In this document: one piece after another, positions 17,901-27,950 of the stretch
How positions within the stretch are numbered: the first letter of the stretch is position 1
Layout: each line of letters begins with the position of its first letter
DNA from: Formosa undariae
GTDB taxonomy: Bacteria > Bacteroidota > Bacteroidia > Flavobacteriales > Flavobacteriaceae
DNA: 64,000 nucleotides
Direction: 5' to 3'
Assembly: GCF_042427615.1 (NCBI RefSeq)
Contig: NZ_JBHMEZ010000003.1
Location: forward strand, 434,001-498,000
Notes under the pieces: model-generated
What the model was told of the DNA's origin: nothing
Seen by the model: the letters and a program-made list of their open reading frames with translations, nothing else
Databases searched by the model: none
Made by a program: the position numbers and the translations under genes

Positions 17901-19217
17901 TTATTCTGGGTGATACGCAATTAGAATGCGATTATTTTTATCAAAATATTTTTTGGCAACGCGTTGAATATCATCAGCTGTTACTTTATTAAAATCGTCT
18001 AAAAGCGTTCTAATATCAGACGTTTTTTTATAGGTATGATAATAATTAGTTACCTTATCGGCAAAGGTTTCTGCATGATAAAAGTAATCGACATAAGCCA
18101 TTTCAAATTGCTTTTTTACTTGTTGCAATACAATAGGATTTACAGGAGTATTTTTCAATAACTCCAATTGTTTATCTACTTTTTCAAGTACGTAAGTCTC
18201 ACTATTTTTATTAGCAACCGTTACATTAATACTTAATGTCCCTACGTTTTCCCAAAAATCTGCCGACGCTTTTATATGTTTAATTACAGTATCGTTTTCG
18301 ATGTTTAAATTATTTTCGAAATACGAATACTTACTGTTTCCTGATAAAATTGAGGTCAGTATTTGCATAACAGGAGCATCTGGATGACTCTGATCCATGA
18401 GCGGATACCCTATTAATAGCGACTCGTCTTTTAAGCCTTTTATGCTTTTATCTGTATGTTTTTCTATTCCGGATGATTTTTTAAAAGCTTTAGGTCTGCT
18501 AATCTTTTTCCCCTTCGGAATGTCTTTAAAGTACAAATTAATCCACGTTTTGGTGTCGTCGACATCTATATTTCCCGAGACCACTAAACACGCATTATTT
18601 GGCACATAATAGGTTTTAAAAAAGGCATCGAAATCGTCTTTAGAAGCGCTATTAAGATCGTCCATAGAACCAATCATATTATGTCCATAAGTATTAAAAG
18701 CATACAGTTTAGACATCATGTCAAAATACGAGTTCCCTAAAGGTTTACTATCGTAACGCATGCGTCTTTCTTCCTTTACAATTTCACGTTCGCGATCTAT
18801 ACCTTCTTGAGTAATTACAGGATGTAACATGCGCTCGGATTCTACCCAAAGTCCCAACTTAAATTCGTGTGCAGGTAATAACTGATAATAATATGTGACG
18901 TCGTAATTGGTATATGCATTACAATAGCCGCCAGCATTTAAAATAAAATTTTCTAATTCGCCTTGAGGTATATTTTTAGTACCGTGAAATAAAAGATGCT
19001 CATAAAAATGGGCATAACCAGTATGTCCCACTTCTTCATTTTTAGAACCGACATGATATTTGGTTCCAACAATTACATTAGGTTCGTTTACATCTTTATG
19101 AAGTATAACATGCAAACCATTGGACAGATCATATTCTTCAATATGAATATTATCCATGTTCTGACTCCACATTAAAAATGGAATACAAAACATGATACTA
19201 CTTAATACCTGTTTCAT
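17901..19217 (-). CDS. M16 family zinc metalloprotease, catalytic subunit
   Basis: Active insulinase-type protease of 438 residues with a signal peptide ending MWSQ. The inverted zinc motif is HFYEH (His70, Glu73, His74), with the third ligand in the downstream EREIVKEE segment. Proteases of this family cut peptides enclosed in a chamber. In FusC/PqqL systems they process proteins brought in by a TonB receptor. The inactive partner follows at once, and a TonB receptor lies upstream in the same cluster, so processing of an imported peptide or iron-protein is the working inference. Confidence 0.92.
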   Translation of the reverse strand: MKQVLSSIMFCIPFLMWSQNMDNIHIEEYDLSNGLHVILHKDVNEPNVIVGTKYHVGSKNEEVGHTGYAHFYEHLLFHGTKNIPQGELENFILNAGGYCNAYTNYDVTYYYQLLPAHEFKLGLWVESERMLHPVITQEGIDREREIVKEERRMRYDSKPLGNSYFDMMSKLYAFNTYGHNMIGSMDDLNSASKDDFDAFFKTYYVPNNACLVVSGNIDVDDTKTWINLYFKDIPKGKKISRPKAFKKSSGIEKHTDKSIKGLKDESLLIGYPLMDQSHPDAPVMQILTSILSGNSKYSYFENNLNIENDTVIKHIKASADFWENVGTLSINVTVANKNSETYVLEKVDKQLELLKNTPVNPIVLQQVKKQFEMAYVDYFYHAETFADKVTNYYHTYKKTSDIRTLLDDFNKVTADDIQRVAKKYFDKNNRILIAYHPE

Positions 19218-19268
19218 TTTTTAATTTTTAAACTGATTCGGCACAATTATTACATGTAATTTATATGC

Positions 19269-20852
19269 TTAGAAATAGAGTTTTAGACCTGCAACTAAAC
19301 TTAGATAGTCATCGTTTTTAGAATAATAATTCACGCTATCCTCAGGTAATTGTGTAGCTTTTGTATAGTCTGTAGTTAGCGAACATTCCAGTTTATTTTC
19401 ATTTTTCAATTTTAAATCAAAACCCAGTTTAGTATTAAAATTAAAGGCATCTACACCGGTATAATTGGCTACCTTATTCCCTATCCAATCCACATAAATA
19501 TTGTTTGCTGCAAAAGGATCGTGCTCCACATTTAGTACCATATGGTATGCGGTCTCTATAGTTGCAAAAACGGCTGTTTTATTCGAAATACGTTTATTTA
19601 AACCGATTTCAATTTTAGGATCTAAATACTGATAATCGAACACATACGCATAATTTAAATCTAACTGACTCTTGTTATAATAGTTTAAACCTAAACTTAT
19701 TTTATTCAACAGTTTATTATAAAATAACATATTAGCCTCGGCATTTACAAGATAGCTCGTGGTGGTGAAATTTTTATAATAATAGGCACCACTATCTTCC
19801 CAAACTTTTCCGTTACCTTTTAAATATTCAGCTTTTAAGTACAGTGATAAGAGGCTATTGTCTTTATATTTATTATAAAATACTTTCACACTTTCTTTAA
19901 GAAAACTATACTTGGTAAGTTCATCGTTTTCTCCAAGATTAACTATGTTTTTATCTATCCAACGTTCTAAACCGTATTTAGTATCACTGCTTACCGATAA
20001 GTCCCAATCACTTTTTCTAGTGATCCAGCTAAATTGTAATTCGGGTATATTTCTTTTCGTTTGAAAACCGTTATCAATATTTTTTATGTATGATCCTAAT
20101 CCTGTGTTTAAATAATAATTGGCCGTAGTTGCTGTATTATTTTCAGGAAACTTATTCCCGAGTTCAGAATCTGTTTTAAAAAATTCGTTACTTATGGCTA
20201 CGCTTAAAATATGCTCTGGATTGAGCTGATAACTTAAAGATAGTTTGGTAAGAATTTTTAAAGCAGTGAGCTCATTTCTCGTATCTGTTTTTCTGAAGTA
20301 GAAATTAGTATCATAATTTAAATAACCTCCTAAGGTTAGTTTCGAATTTATTTTATTTGCTGCGCTTGCTTCAAAATTATAATCCTGATGGTTCCACACT
20401 CCGTTAGTTTCTTGAAAGAAATAGTATGGCGAGTTATACTCTGTGATGCCATACGTTAAATTATTTTCTACATCTTCTAATCTTGTATTTAAATATTCTA
20501 AACTACCGTATAACGTCCAATTTGTATTTTGTACAGCAGATAATGATGCCGTTTCTACATACAAACCATTTTGCTTTTTGTAGTCTTGAGGATGTCTTAA
20601 TTCGCCTTCAGAATACAAATAGTTCGCTTGACCGTAAGAAAACTTTTGAAGATTAGCTTGATTAATTAAAGAGGGAATATCGAAATACCTGTTTTCAAAA
20701 ATTTGAAATTGAAAGTCTCTCTCGATAACAGATAAACTATTCACATTAGTTATTGTTTGAGACGATGCATGTAACACAACTAAAAATAAAGAGAATGTAA
20801 AAAACATTCTCTTTATTTTTAAATGGTTTATTCTTTTAGTTATTGTAACCAT
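19269..20852 (-). CDS. Outer-membrane beta-barrel protein (DUF6850-like)
   Basis: A 527-residue protein with a signal peptide (ending HASSQ), many alternating aromatic strands, and a C-terminal GLKLYF that fits an outer-membrane assembly signal. It resembles the DUF6850 group found next to DUF4876 lipoproteins and TonB receptors. Its start overlaps the DUF4876 stop by 17 bp, which suggests translational coupling. An alternative start at 20807 would lie inside an 11-bp hairpin, so the upstream start is preferred. The barrel function is unknown; a channel or receptor accessory for the uptake locus is likely. Confidence 0.75.
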   Translation of the reverse strand: MVTITKRINHLKIKRMFFTFSLFLVVLHASSQTITNVNSLSVIERDFQFQIFENRYFDIPSLINQANLQKFSYGQANYLYSEGELRHPQDYKKQNGLYVETASLSAVQNTNWTLYGSLEYLNTRLEDVENNLTYGITEYNSPYYFFQETNGVWNHQDYNFEASAANKINSKLTLGGYLNYDTNFYFRKTDTRNELTALKILTKLSLSYQLNPEHILSVAISNEFFKTDSELGNKFPENNTATTANYYLNTGLGSYIKNIDNGFQTKRNIPELQFSWITRKSDWDLSVSSDTKYGLERWIDKNIVNLGENDELTKYSFLKESVKVFYNKYKDNSLLSLYLKAEYLKGNGKVWEDSGAYYYKNFTTTSYLVNAEANMLFYNKLLNKISLGLNYYNKSQLDLNYAYVFDYQYLDPKIEIGLNKRISNKTAVFATIETAYHMVLNVEHDPFAANNIYVDWIGNKVANYTGVDAFNFNTKLGFDLKLKNENKLECSLTTDYTKATQLPEDSVNYYSKNDDYLSLVAGLKLYF

Positions 20853-22080
20853 ATTTATCTGGGAAAGCTATAGCTTCAAAATCTACAGTTGAATTATTTG
20901 TGTCTATTAAAATAGTTCTACCAAAACGGTCTGAAGCTATTTCATCTACCTTTCTTCTAGAACTTAATCCTGTATAAGAAATCGCTCCATCTGCATTTAC
21001 AAATGTAAAACCAGCATCTAAAGCACTTGGGATACGTTTAAATTCTGAAGCTCCAGAATTATCTAAAACATCTACAGCATCTACCACTAAATCTGCAGGA
21101 ATACGCATTAATTTATATGTTGTTGTAGAACCTGCTTCTGTATAATCTACAATACCCGTATCTATAAAAGTAGCATCACTACTTACTAAAACAACACTTG
21201 CAGAAGCTGTAATTAATCTGAAGAAATTCGTTTCGTTAAACATATAAATATTTGTCATGTTAGGAACAGACGGATTATCTAATTCGAAAAAAGAGTTACC
21301 TGAACGTCCTTGTGCTTCTAACCAATCTATAGAATAATGCTCTAAAGTAGCATCTGTATTGTCTAATTGACCGTCTGGTGCAGTACTTCCTTCTTTATAG
21401 TTTACAGCGTTTAATGCAATTACAATACTCTTTCCTGGCTCTACTGGATAATCTTCTCCTGCACCTGGAATTTGGCTCATTACATCTGTATACACATAAT
21501 CGCTATCTGTTAAAATAGAAGATAATGCTGTATCTCCAGACATACCTGTATCTCCAAAAATGTTAGCAATATACATCCCATCTGCGTATAATGTTTCAGA
21601 TGAATTATTGAATATTTCAATAAAAGAATCTTTAAAAAGGGTGATATAACCTGATCCTGAAGAATAAATTTCTTTGATGACTAAACCACCATCAGAATTA
21701 GCTGCATTAACCACAACTGTAGACACAACCGTTTCTTGTCTTGATATTAAAACATTGTTTGCTGTACCGCTTAAGGTATACTCGTCTAATGATTGTGTGG
21801 CCACAACAGCATACGTTCCAACAGAAATATTTGAAAACGTAGCAGAACCAGTTGCATCTGTACTTAAACTAAAACTAGAATTATCTACTGTATTTGTAAT
21901 GCTAACATCTACCCCTTCTAGAGAGATGTCTCCAAGCTCACTAGCCAGTTCTAATTGCACTTGTAAATTACCTAAATTTGCGACTTCATCGTCGTCACTA
22001 CAACTAACTGATACTACAGTTAACAACAGAATTGCTAATAATTTTGCCGATTTTACCTTTTTTAAAATTGTGTGTTTCAT
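20836..22080 (-). CDS. DUF4876 domain lipoprotein
   Basis: Lipoprotein (lipobox VSVSC) of 414 residues. An N-terminal Ig-like/SpaA-type domain (about 35-125; LEGVDVSITNT then GSATFSNISVGTY) comes before the DUF4876 region (about 130-414; LVIKEIYSSG, FIEIFNNSSETLYADGMY, resembling a lamin-tail-like fold). It sits directly between the TonB receptor (1 bp gap) and the barrel gene (overlap). By position it is likely the surface ligand-binding partner of the receptor, in the way SusD serves SusC, although it is not a SusD homologue. The ligand is unknown. Confidence 0.82.
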   Translation of the reverse strand: MKHTILKKVKSAKLLAILLLTVVSVSCSDDDEVANLGNLQVQLELASELGDISLEGVDVSITNTVDNSSFSLSTDATGSATFSNISVGTYAVVATQSLDEYTLSGTANNVLISRQETVVSTVVVNAANSDGGLVIKEIYSSGSGYITLFKDSFIEIFNNSSETLYADGMYIANIFGDTGMSGDTALSSILTDSDYVYTDVMSQIPGAGEDYPVEPGKSIVIALNAVNYKEGSTAPDGQLDNTDATLEHYSIDWLEAQGRSGNSFFELDNPSVPNMTNIYMFNETNFFRLITASASVVLVSSDATFIDTGIVDYTEAGSTTTYKLMRIPADLVVDAVDVLDNSGASEFKRIPSALDAGFTFVNADGAISYTGLSSRRKVDEIASDRFGRTILIDTNNSTVDFEAIAFPDKYGYNN

Positions 22081-22081
22081 G

Positions 22082-25069
22082 TTATTGATTTGATTTGTTA
22101 TTAATTAATATGGTGACATTAAATCCTACTGATAATTTATTATTCAACGTTCTTCTACTTCCTAAATAGTCGTATGTAGGATTATACCAAGGTGCGTTAT
22201 TAGCATAAAAACTAAATGAATGCCCTTGTTTCGTTTCCTTACGTACTTGTAAATTAAAATTACTGTAGAATGGTGTTTCTACGGTGGTATAAGTATTTTC
22301 GTCTTTCTTTAAATCTGTAAATTCAGGATTTGTTCTACTTTCTTGCGGAATATCAATATAATTTCCATCGGTATCATAATATGCAAATGGGTATAAGCTA
22401 GCACCTATATATTCCCTGCTTTCTTTAAAGTTTAATTCTGCCGAAAGTGTTAATACAAATCTTAAAGATGGTATATGCTGTATTAAAGTCACTGTTCCAA
22501 AACTTCTAACCGCCTTAGTTAATTCGTTGTCGTACACTCCATAACGCACTGTATTATCGCCTACTACATAAGACGATTTATCTATGCTATAGCCTTTATC
22601 TGTAACTAAGGTTTCTAAATAACTGTATCTAAAATTAAATTCGGTGTTGGTTGCTTTTATTCTTTCCGGATTTAAAATAATTTCAACCCCATCGGTAGAT
22701 TCGTAATAGTTATTTTTCATAACACTTACAGTTCTAGGAATATTATAAACTTCGCCCGTTGGTTCTACGATAGGTTGCACGCCTTCTTCGGCAGTAACAA
22801 CTTCATAAACAGATTTAGGAAGTAATAATAATTCATTAGTTGTATTTATTCCGCGACGTAAATCCTTTTTAAAATAAGTGAAATTTAGATTCATAAAACC
22901 TAGAGACCAATCAAACCCTACTTCTTTTAAATCGGAATAATTAGGCTTTAAATAGTCGTTAGTTGGTTGGTATACATAAGTCGTTACAACCGCTAAACGC
23001 TCGGCTGGATTTTCGGCATAATATTGAAAATTTATATAATCTATATAAGATCTTCCTGGGTATAATTGCACCATAGCTGGAGCTTTGTAAGAGACACCCC
23101 AAGCTGCTCTGGCTGTAAAATTGTTGTGTTTAGTAGAAAAAGACAGACGTGGAGACAATAGGTTATAGCGCGCTAACATATTATCGTATCTAAGTCCTAA
23201 ATTAAGTTGTTGTTTTGACGATTCTCCATTCCTTTTAATAACGGTTTGGTGGTAAGCAGAAAACGTTTTAGAAGCTGGAATTTTCTCGAAAGTAGCAGAT
23301 CTGCTCCCCGCGATATCCTGAGTGTGTGCAATATTCCCTGTTGCAACGCGTCCGCTCCCCTTATTATCATCTAGCGTATATTGTAAGCCGGTTTCAAAAC
23401 TAAAATCGAAGTTTTCTAAATGTAAATATTGAGAGGCATCTATTCTTGCATTAAAATTTACAGGCCTTCCCTTAATATCTCTTGTTTGGTTAAATGCATT
23501 TGGAGTATAAGTGGTATTATATGTTCCACTTTCTATGGCTTCAATGATAGGATAAGGTCCGTTAAGAACATATGTATCGTAAAACGAATGCTGATTTACC
23601 AGGCTCCCACTCAAGTTATAATTAATTTTACCTAAAATAGATGACGGGAAATCTCCAGAGAAACTTAATTGATAAGACGTACTCTTTACGTCTGCTTCAT
23701 TTTTATACACCTCTTCTGGTTCGTGTCGATTACCATCATCAGAATGACCGATTCTTAAAGACGTAAAATGATTCCAATCTAAACCTTCAAAAACAGGGAG
23801 TTTCCAACGTAAACCTAGATTAAAACTTTTATAAAATAATTTTCGTTCTGTAGGTGATCCTGAAGAATATGCGAATGAAAAATCGGAGTTTAAAACACCA
23901 TAATCATTTAATTCATATCCTTTTGCTACAGATGTTTGATAGTTTGTAGATGATACATTTGCCGATACAATATAAGGGGATTTACCCACTTTACTCTTTA
24001 CTAAAATTCCTCCCGAAGATAGGTTTCCATATTTCGGAGAGGCTACACCTGCTATTACTTCTACAGATTCTACATTGGCTAAGGTTATACTTCTTAAATC
24101 TACACCACCTGCAACCACAGATTTTCCACCGTCTAGCGAAGATGAGTTTTTGGTTTGCATATTGGCATCTGTACTAATTGCAGCACCGTCTATTATAATT
24201 GCAGTCCCGAACGAATTAGCGTCTGAGGTTACAGCACTACGTATACTCGCTTGTTTTGGAGCTGTTAAATTAACTTGCTCTGTTTTATTACCAGGAAGTA
24301 AACTTAAAACATCCGATAAATTCATGGCTTGAACTTGCTTTATGGCCTGACTTTCTATTTTATAAGTTGAAGTCCCTTCCCTACTTTCGGTCTTTTTTGC
24401 TGTTACAACAACTGCGTCTAAGCTTAACAAATCCTCTTTTAAGGTAATGGTAATGTTAGATAGATCTGAAAATGAAGCTAAATCTATCACTTCTGTTTTA
24501 TAGCCAATAAGACTTAATTTTATATGAAAATTTTCATGAGGCAGTTCCATAGAGAACGCACCATCTAAATTGGTAAATGTTCCGATATTTAAATCTGAAA
24601 TAATAACATTTACATCGGCTAAGGGTTGCTGATTAATATCGAATACGTGCCCTTTAATGTCCACCTTATCATTATAAACTTTACGCGTCCGTTTATCGTT
24701 TACAGGCTTTTCTTTTATTAAGATGATGTTATTATCAGTTATCGTAATGTTTACATTTCCATTAGATAAGGCTAAATCCAAAAGTTTATCGATCTTAATA
24801 ATTCCTTTTTTAAGTTGCACTTTAGGAAAAGATTTGAATAATTTTTCCGGATAAATAAACATGTAATCACTCGATTGTGCTTTAATAATTTTAAAGACTT
24901 CATCTACAGTAACCACTTTGTCTTCATTAATACTAATTTCAGCATTTTGAGAGCGCACATGATTAGAACCAAACATTGTAGCACAAAACAAGAATATAAA
25001 TATTCGCATAATACAGTTTAAGATACCTTTCCTGAATACAGAAGAGGCACTAATTAATTTAAATTTCAT
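22082..25069 (-). CDS. TonB-dependent receptor with STN and carboxypeptidase-like domains
   Basis: Outer-membrane active transporter of 995 residues. Order: signal peptide; STN domain (about 45-115; DKVVTVDEVFKIIKAQS), which marks receptors that signal to a FecR anti-sigma factor; carboxypeptidase-like regulatory domain (about 132-220; KGHVFDINQQPLADVNVIIS); plug (about 240-360); and a 22-strand barrel to the C-terminus. The FecR and sigma genes lie directly upstream, completing a transduction cascade. It is smaller than typical SusC proteins and lacks a SusD partner. With ChaN and M16 proteases downstream, an iron- or protein-derived substrate is more likely than a glycan. Confidence 0.92.
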   Translation of the reverse strand: MKFKLISASSVFRKGILNCIMRIFIFLFCATMFGSNHVRSQNAEISINEDKVVTVDEVFKIIKAQSSDYMFIYPEKLFKSFPKVQLKKGIIKIDKLLDLALSNGNVNITITDNNIILIKEKPVNDKRTRKVYNDKVDIKGHVFDINQQPLADVNVIISDLNIGTFTNLDGAFSMELPHENFHIKLSLIGYKTEVIDLASFSDLSNITITLKEDLLSLDAVVVTAKKTESREGTSTYKIESQAIKQVQAMNLSDVLSLLPGNKTEQVNLTAPKQASIRSAVTSDANSFGTAIIIDGAAISTDANMQTKNSSSLDGGKSVVAGGVDLRSITLANVESVEVIAGVASPKYGNLSSGGILVKSKVGKSPYIVSANVSSTNYQTSVAKGYELNDYGVLNSDFSFAYSSGSPTERKLFYKSFNLGLRWKLPVFEGLDWNHFTSLRIGHSDDGNRHEPEEVYKNEADVKSTSYQLSFSGDFPSSILGKINYNLSGSLVNQHSFYDTYVLNGPYPIIEAIESGTYNTTYTPNAFNQTRDIKGRPVNFNARIDASQYLHLENFDFSFETGLQYTLDDNKGSGRVATGNIAHTQDIAGSRSATFEKIPASKTFSAYHQTVIKRNGESSKQQLNLGLRYDNMLARYNLLSPRLSFSTKHNNFTARAAWGVSYKAPAMVQLYPGRSYIDYINFQYYAENPAERLAVVTTYVYQPTNDYLKPNYSDLKEVGFDWSLGFMNLNFTYFKKDLRRGINTTNELLLLPKSVYEVVTAEEGVQPIVEPTGEVYNIPRTVSVMKNNYYESTDGVEIILNPERIKATNTEFNFRYSYLETLVTDKGYSIDKSSYVVGDNTVRYGVYDNELTKAVRSFGTVTLIQHIPSLRFVLTLSAELNFKESREYIGASLYPFAYYDTDGNYIDIPQESRTNPEFTDLKKDENTYTTVETPFYSNFNLQVRKETKQGHSFSFYANNAPWYNPTYDYLGSRRTLNNKLSVGFNVTILINNKSNQ

Positions 25070-25127
25070 TAATTTGTAAATTATTAGTTAATTAAACCTT
25101 TTTTTAATTGATTGATATTGTATTGCG

Positions 25128-25168
25128 GAGAGATGGTCTTGAGCTTGGCGGTTTAAACTATCTCTCCT
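25128..25168. other. Hairpin between fecR and the TonB receptor gene
   Basis: GGAGAGAT (25128-25135) pairs with ATCTCTCC (25161-25168); the T6 run follows on the plus strand only. For the minus-strand operon it would lie in the receptor's mRNA leader, so it is more likely an RNA structure or processing site than the operon's terminator. Confidence 0.35.
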
Positions 25169-25208
25169 TTTTTATTATAACATTACTAATCCTGTTTAGA
25201 CATTAGTG

Positions 25209-26381
25209 TTATTTTATTATTACCGATTTTTTATTAATTTCGAAAGCATTAATAATGTCGGCAGATTGAAAAATGGTTAGAATACTTTCTATACTATAAT
25301 TCTTCTTTAAAGACCCATTAAATTTCTGATTTTCTAGATCTTTCTTCTCAAAAGTAACGTCAATATCGTACCATCTAGAAAGCACCGTCATGATGTCTTT
25401 AAGTGGTTTATTTTCGAAATTGAAAACACCTTCTTTCCATGCTATTTCGTTATAAACATCGACAGCCGTTATTGCTAAAGCGTTGGTCTCTATATTTAAA
25501 TGAGCTTGTTGGTTAGGTATTAAGTTTTTGGTTTTATGCCCAGAGCTTACCTTAACTTTCCCTTCTACTAAGGTTGTAAACACATTAGGTTCTTCTTTAT
25601 ATGCTTTAAGATTAAATTCTGTTCCTAGTACTTCTATAGTTTGTTGCTTCGTTATTACCTGAAATGTTGCACCATTATGTTTTGTACTTGGAGACACATC
25701 AAAATAAGCCTCTCCATACATAAGCTCTACCAAACGTGGTTTTCCTTTTATAAAATGCACTGGGTATTTTAATTCGGATTCAGAATTTAACCAGACATGT
25801 GTACCATCAGACAATGTCACTTGAAATTGGCCTCCTCTTGGAATGGTTAAATAATTGTAGGCTACGTCTTGGGTTGTAGATTCTGTTGTATTATCGTCCT
25901 GATAAACAATTTCCTCACCATTAGTTACTACATTTTGAGCCGCGTACTTTACGTCTTTTACAAGTGCTACTGTTTCGCCACTTTCTAATGTTAAGATGGC
26001 CTTATCTACACCAGGTTCAATTTGATTGTCGACAATTATTGGCGAATTAAGATTTTTATTTAAACCATGTTCTTTTAAAAAGTACGTGGTTGTAACTAAA
26101 CCTAATACTATAGCTGCAGCCGCCGCATAATGCCAGTAATACGTTTTTTTAGGGACAACCAACTTCGATTTTAGAATTTTCCAATCGGCTTTAGTATCAA
26201 TCTTTGTTTTTAAATCTAATCGCGATTCTATTGCAGATTCATCCGTTAGTCTTTTAAGGATATCTTCTTTTTCTTGTTCTGAAAATACATCTGAAGATTC
26301 TAACGCTTTTGGCTTTTCATCTTTTAACAACGAAGAAGCAATCTGCTTAGTTAATATTATGATTTTATTAAACTTTACCAT
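25209..26381 (-). CDS. FecR family anti-sigma factor
   Basis: Inner-membrane signal transducer of 390 residues. The N-terminal about 95 residues are cytoplasmic and would hold the sigma factor. One transmembrane helix follows (about 97-117; HYAAAAAIVLGLVTTTYFL). The periplasmic part holds the FecR domain (about 180-290; TIPRGGQFQVTLSDGTHVWL) and a C-terminal DUF4974 domain (about 310-390; FNFENKPLKDIMTVLSRWYD). It would receive the signal from the STN domain of the receptor encoded downstream. It lies 131 bp after the sigma gene. Confidence 0.93.
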   Translation of the reverse strand: MVKFNKIIILTKQIASSLLKDEKPKALESSDVFSEQEKEDILKRLTDESAIESRLDLKTKIDTKADWKILKSKLVVPKKTYYWHYAAAAAIVLGLVTTTYFLKEHGLNKNLNSPIIVDNQIEPGVDKAILTLESGETVALVKDVKYAAQNVVTNGEEIVYQDDNTTESTTQDVAYNYLTIPRGGQFQVTLSDGTHVWLNSESELKYPVHFIKGKPRLVELMYGEAYFDVSPSTKHNGATFQVITKQQTIEVLGTEFNLKAYKEEPNVFTTLVEGKVKVSSGHKTKNLIPNQQAHLNIETNALAITAVDVYNEIAWKEGVFNFENKPLKDIMTVLSRWYDIDVTFEKKDLENQKFNGSLKKNYSIESILTIFQSADIINAFEINKKSVIIK

Positions 26382-26512
26382 TAATTGTGATTACTATTTG
26401 TACCTAAGACGACAAAATGTTACGATAGGGTTAAAAAAAAATATTTTTTTTTAATCAAGATGTAAAACATTAACATTTTAGGCGGATGAATGTGAAATAA
26501 TATGAGTTGTTT

Positions 26513-27073
26513 TTAATTGGAAGACTCGAAGACAAAAGCCAATAAAACGAAGTAGTTTTTTAATAGTGGTCTTAATCTTTTGTAGGCTATTTTTTTTTGA
26601 GCTTTAACCGTATTTATAGAAATATTAAGGTGCTGTGCAATTTCTGCATTGGTAAGATCTTTTATACTTAACTTAATAATTTGAGCACACTTATTAGGAA
26701 GCGTATTTATAGCCTCTTCTATTCGAGATGAAGCCTCCTCGATAACGACTTCTTTTAAATAAAAAGAATCTTTATTTAGATTATCTATATCTACAACAGA
26801 CATATGATCTGTTGTTTTGAAACGTTTACTTTTTAAAAAATCTAATGATTTGTTTTTAACTGAAGTATACAAATAAGATTTTACAGCAATCTCGTTTTTG
26901 AATTCGATTTTATCTTCCCAAATCTTTATAAAAACATCTTGCACTATATCTTTTGCAACATCTAAATTATCGACATAATTTTCAGCAAAAAGACATAATG
27001 AAGTATATAATGTATCAAAAACATTTTTATACGATTTTAAGGACAAAGTATGAATCTCTTTTGTCTCGGGCAC
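26513..27073 (-). CDS. RNA polymerase ECF sigma factor (FecI-like)
   Basis: Sigma-70 family factor of 186 residues. Region 2 is seen at about 25-85 (DVAKDIVQDVFIKIWE, then YLYTSVKNKSLDFLK) and region 4 at about 125-175 (LPNKCAQIIKLSIKDLTNAEIAQHLNISINTVK). It belongs to the Bacteroidota group that works with FecR and a TonB receptor with an STN domain. It heads the minus-strand locus and likely directs transcription of the receptor operon when substrate is present. Confidence 0.93.
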   Translation of the reverse strand: MPETKEIHTLSLKSYKNVFDTLYTSLCLFAENYVDNLDVAKDIVQDVFIKIWEDKIEFKNEIAVKSYLYTSVKNKSLDFLKSKRFKTTDHMSVVDIDNLNKDSFYLKEVVIEEASSRIEEAINTLPNKCAQIIKLSIKDLTNAEIAQHLNISINTVKAQKKIAYKRLRPLLKNYFVLLAFVFESSN

Positions 27074-27494
27074 TGAGCTTATAATTAAATTAGGGATTCA
27101 AATCTAAATAAAAAGTAACCAACTTAAACAGCTAACTTCTTTTTTTATGTTTTGAGAATGTAAACTTGATTAAAAAAATCATTTATTCAAAAAAACATTA
27201 AAAATTTACTAATTAAACAATACTTCAGATAAAAACTGCAATGGTTTTAATGGAAAAACGGCACACTAATCACACATAATAATAATAATAATAATAATAA
27301 ATTTCAATCCTGTTTATATAAAACAATTTTAAAACCGCTATTACTGAAACTCCTACCAAAAAAAGCTTTTTACGGATTGCGGATCACAAGAGCAGGTATA
27401 CTTTTTTAAGCAGCCAGTTGAGTTGGATAAAACCCGACATCGCTTAAAACTTTAATAATATGGGTGATATCCGTTTTGTATCTCATTAAACGTG
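27074..27494. other. Intergenic stretch with an AAT microsatellite
   Basis: This 421-bp gap separates the sigma gene from the zinc-ribbon gene. It is AT-rich and holds a trinucleotide run of about eight units at 27276-27300 (ATA/AAT). A 26-codon minus-strand frame (27406-27486, starting MRYKTDITHIIKV) follows the zinc-ribbon gene by 8 bp; its composition is protein-like, but I recognise no family. Nothing else was seen. Confidence 0.5.
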
Positions 27495-27881
27495 TTACTT
27501 TTCCATGTAGTCTTGCCACATAATTAAAATATATTTCTCGACGTCATGCTCTGTTTTTCTTAAAAACCCATATTCATATATAAACAAATAAACATCGCCT
27601 TTTGTGTTTTTCCAGTAATGTGTAAAGTAGTTTGGATTAAAACCTTCGCTTATTAGTTGGTCTTTTCTAATGATGGCTTTTCCGGATTTATTGTAATTTT
27701 TTAATATCCGCCGATTATTTTTTAATTGATTATCTACTTTATTATAAAATCGGGGTGCTTCAGTTATAGACTTTTTGTAATGAAATGAGCTTTTACAATG
27801 CATGTCGCAAAACCGTTTATCAGATCGCCCTAACAACACTTCACCACATGCCTTACACTTATTCACTTCCATACATTTCAC
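27495..27881 (-). CDS. Small zinc-ribbon protein of unknown function
   Basis: A 128-residue soluble protein. Near the N-terminus it has a four-Cys zinc ribbon: CKACGEVLLGRSDKRFC followed by a further Cys in DMHCKSSFHY. The rest is basic and ends in an aromatic, mixed alpha/beta segment with no named domain. The start is either the Met at 27881 or the Met at 27872 (MEVNKC); the second places the ribbon at the very N-terminus. It is divergent from the recombinase gene across 69 bp, so a shared control region is possible. Similar proteins appear widespread in the phylum; the function is unknown. Confidence 0.7.
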   Translation of the reverse strand: MKCMEVNKCKACGEVLLGRSDKRFCDMHCKSSFHYKKSITEAPRFYNKVDNQLKNNRRILKNYNKSGKAIIRKDQLISEGFNPNYFTHYWKNTKGDVYLFIYEYGFLRKTEHDVEKYILIMWQDYMEK

Positions 27882-27950
27882 AATTAACTGAATAACAAAC
27901 GAATACTATACGTTTAATATACGATTTGGAATTTACTTTTAGGTAATTTA

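Noticed and set aside
25128..25174. Terminator of the sigma-FecR transcript.
   Set aside because: The T-run lies on the plus-strand side of the stem, the wrong side for minus-strand transcription.
27276..27300. AAT run as a phase-variation tract.
   Set aside because: It lies between genes with no promoter box around it, and a trinucleotide unit would not shift a frame.
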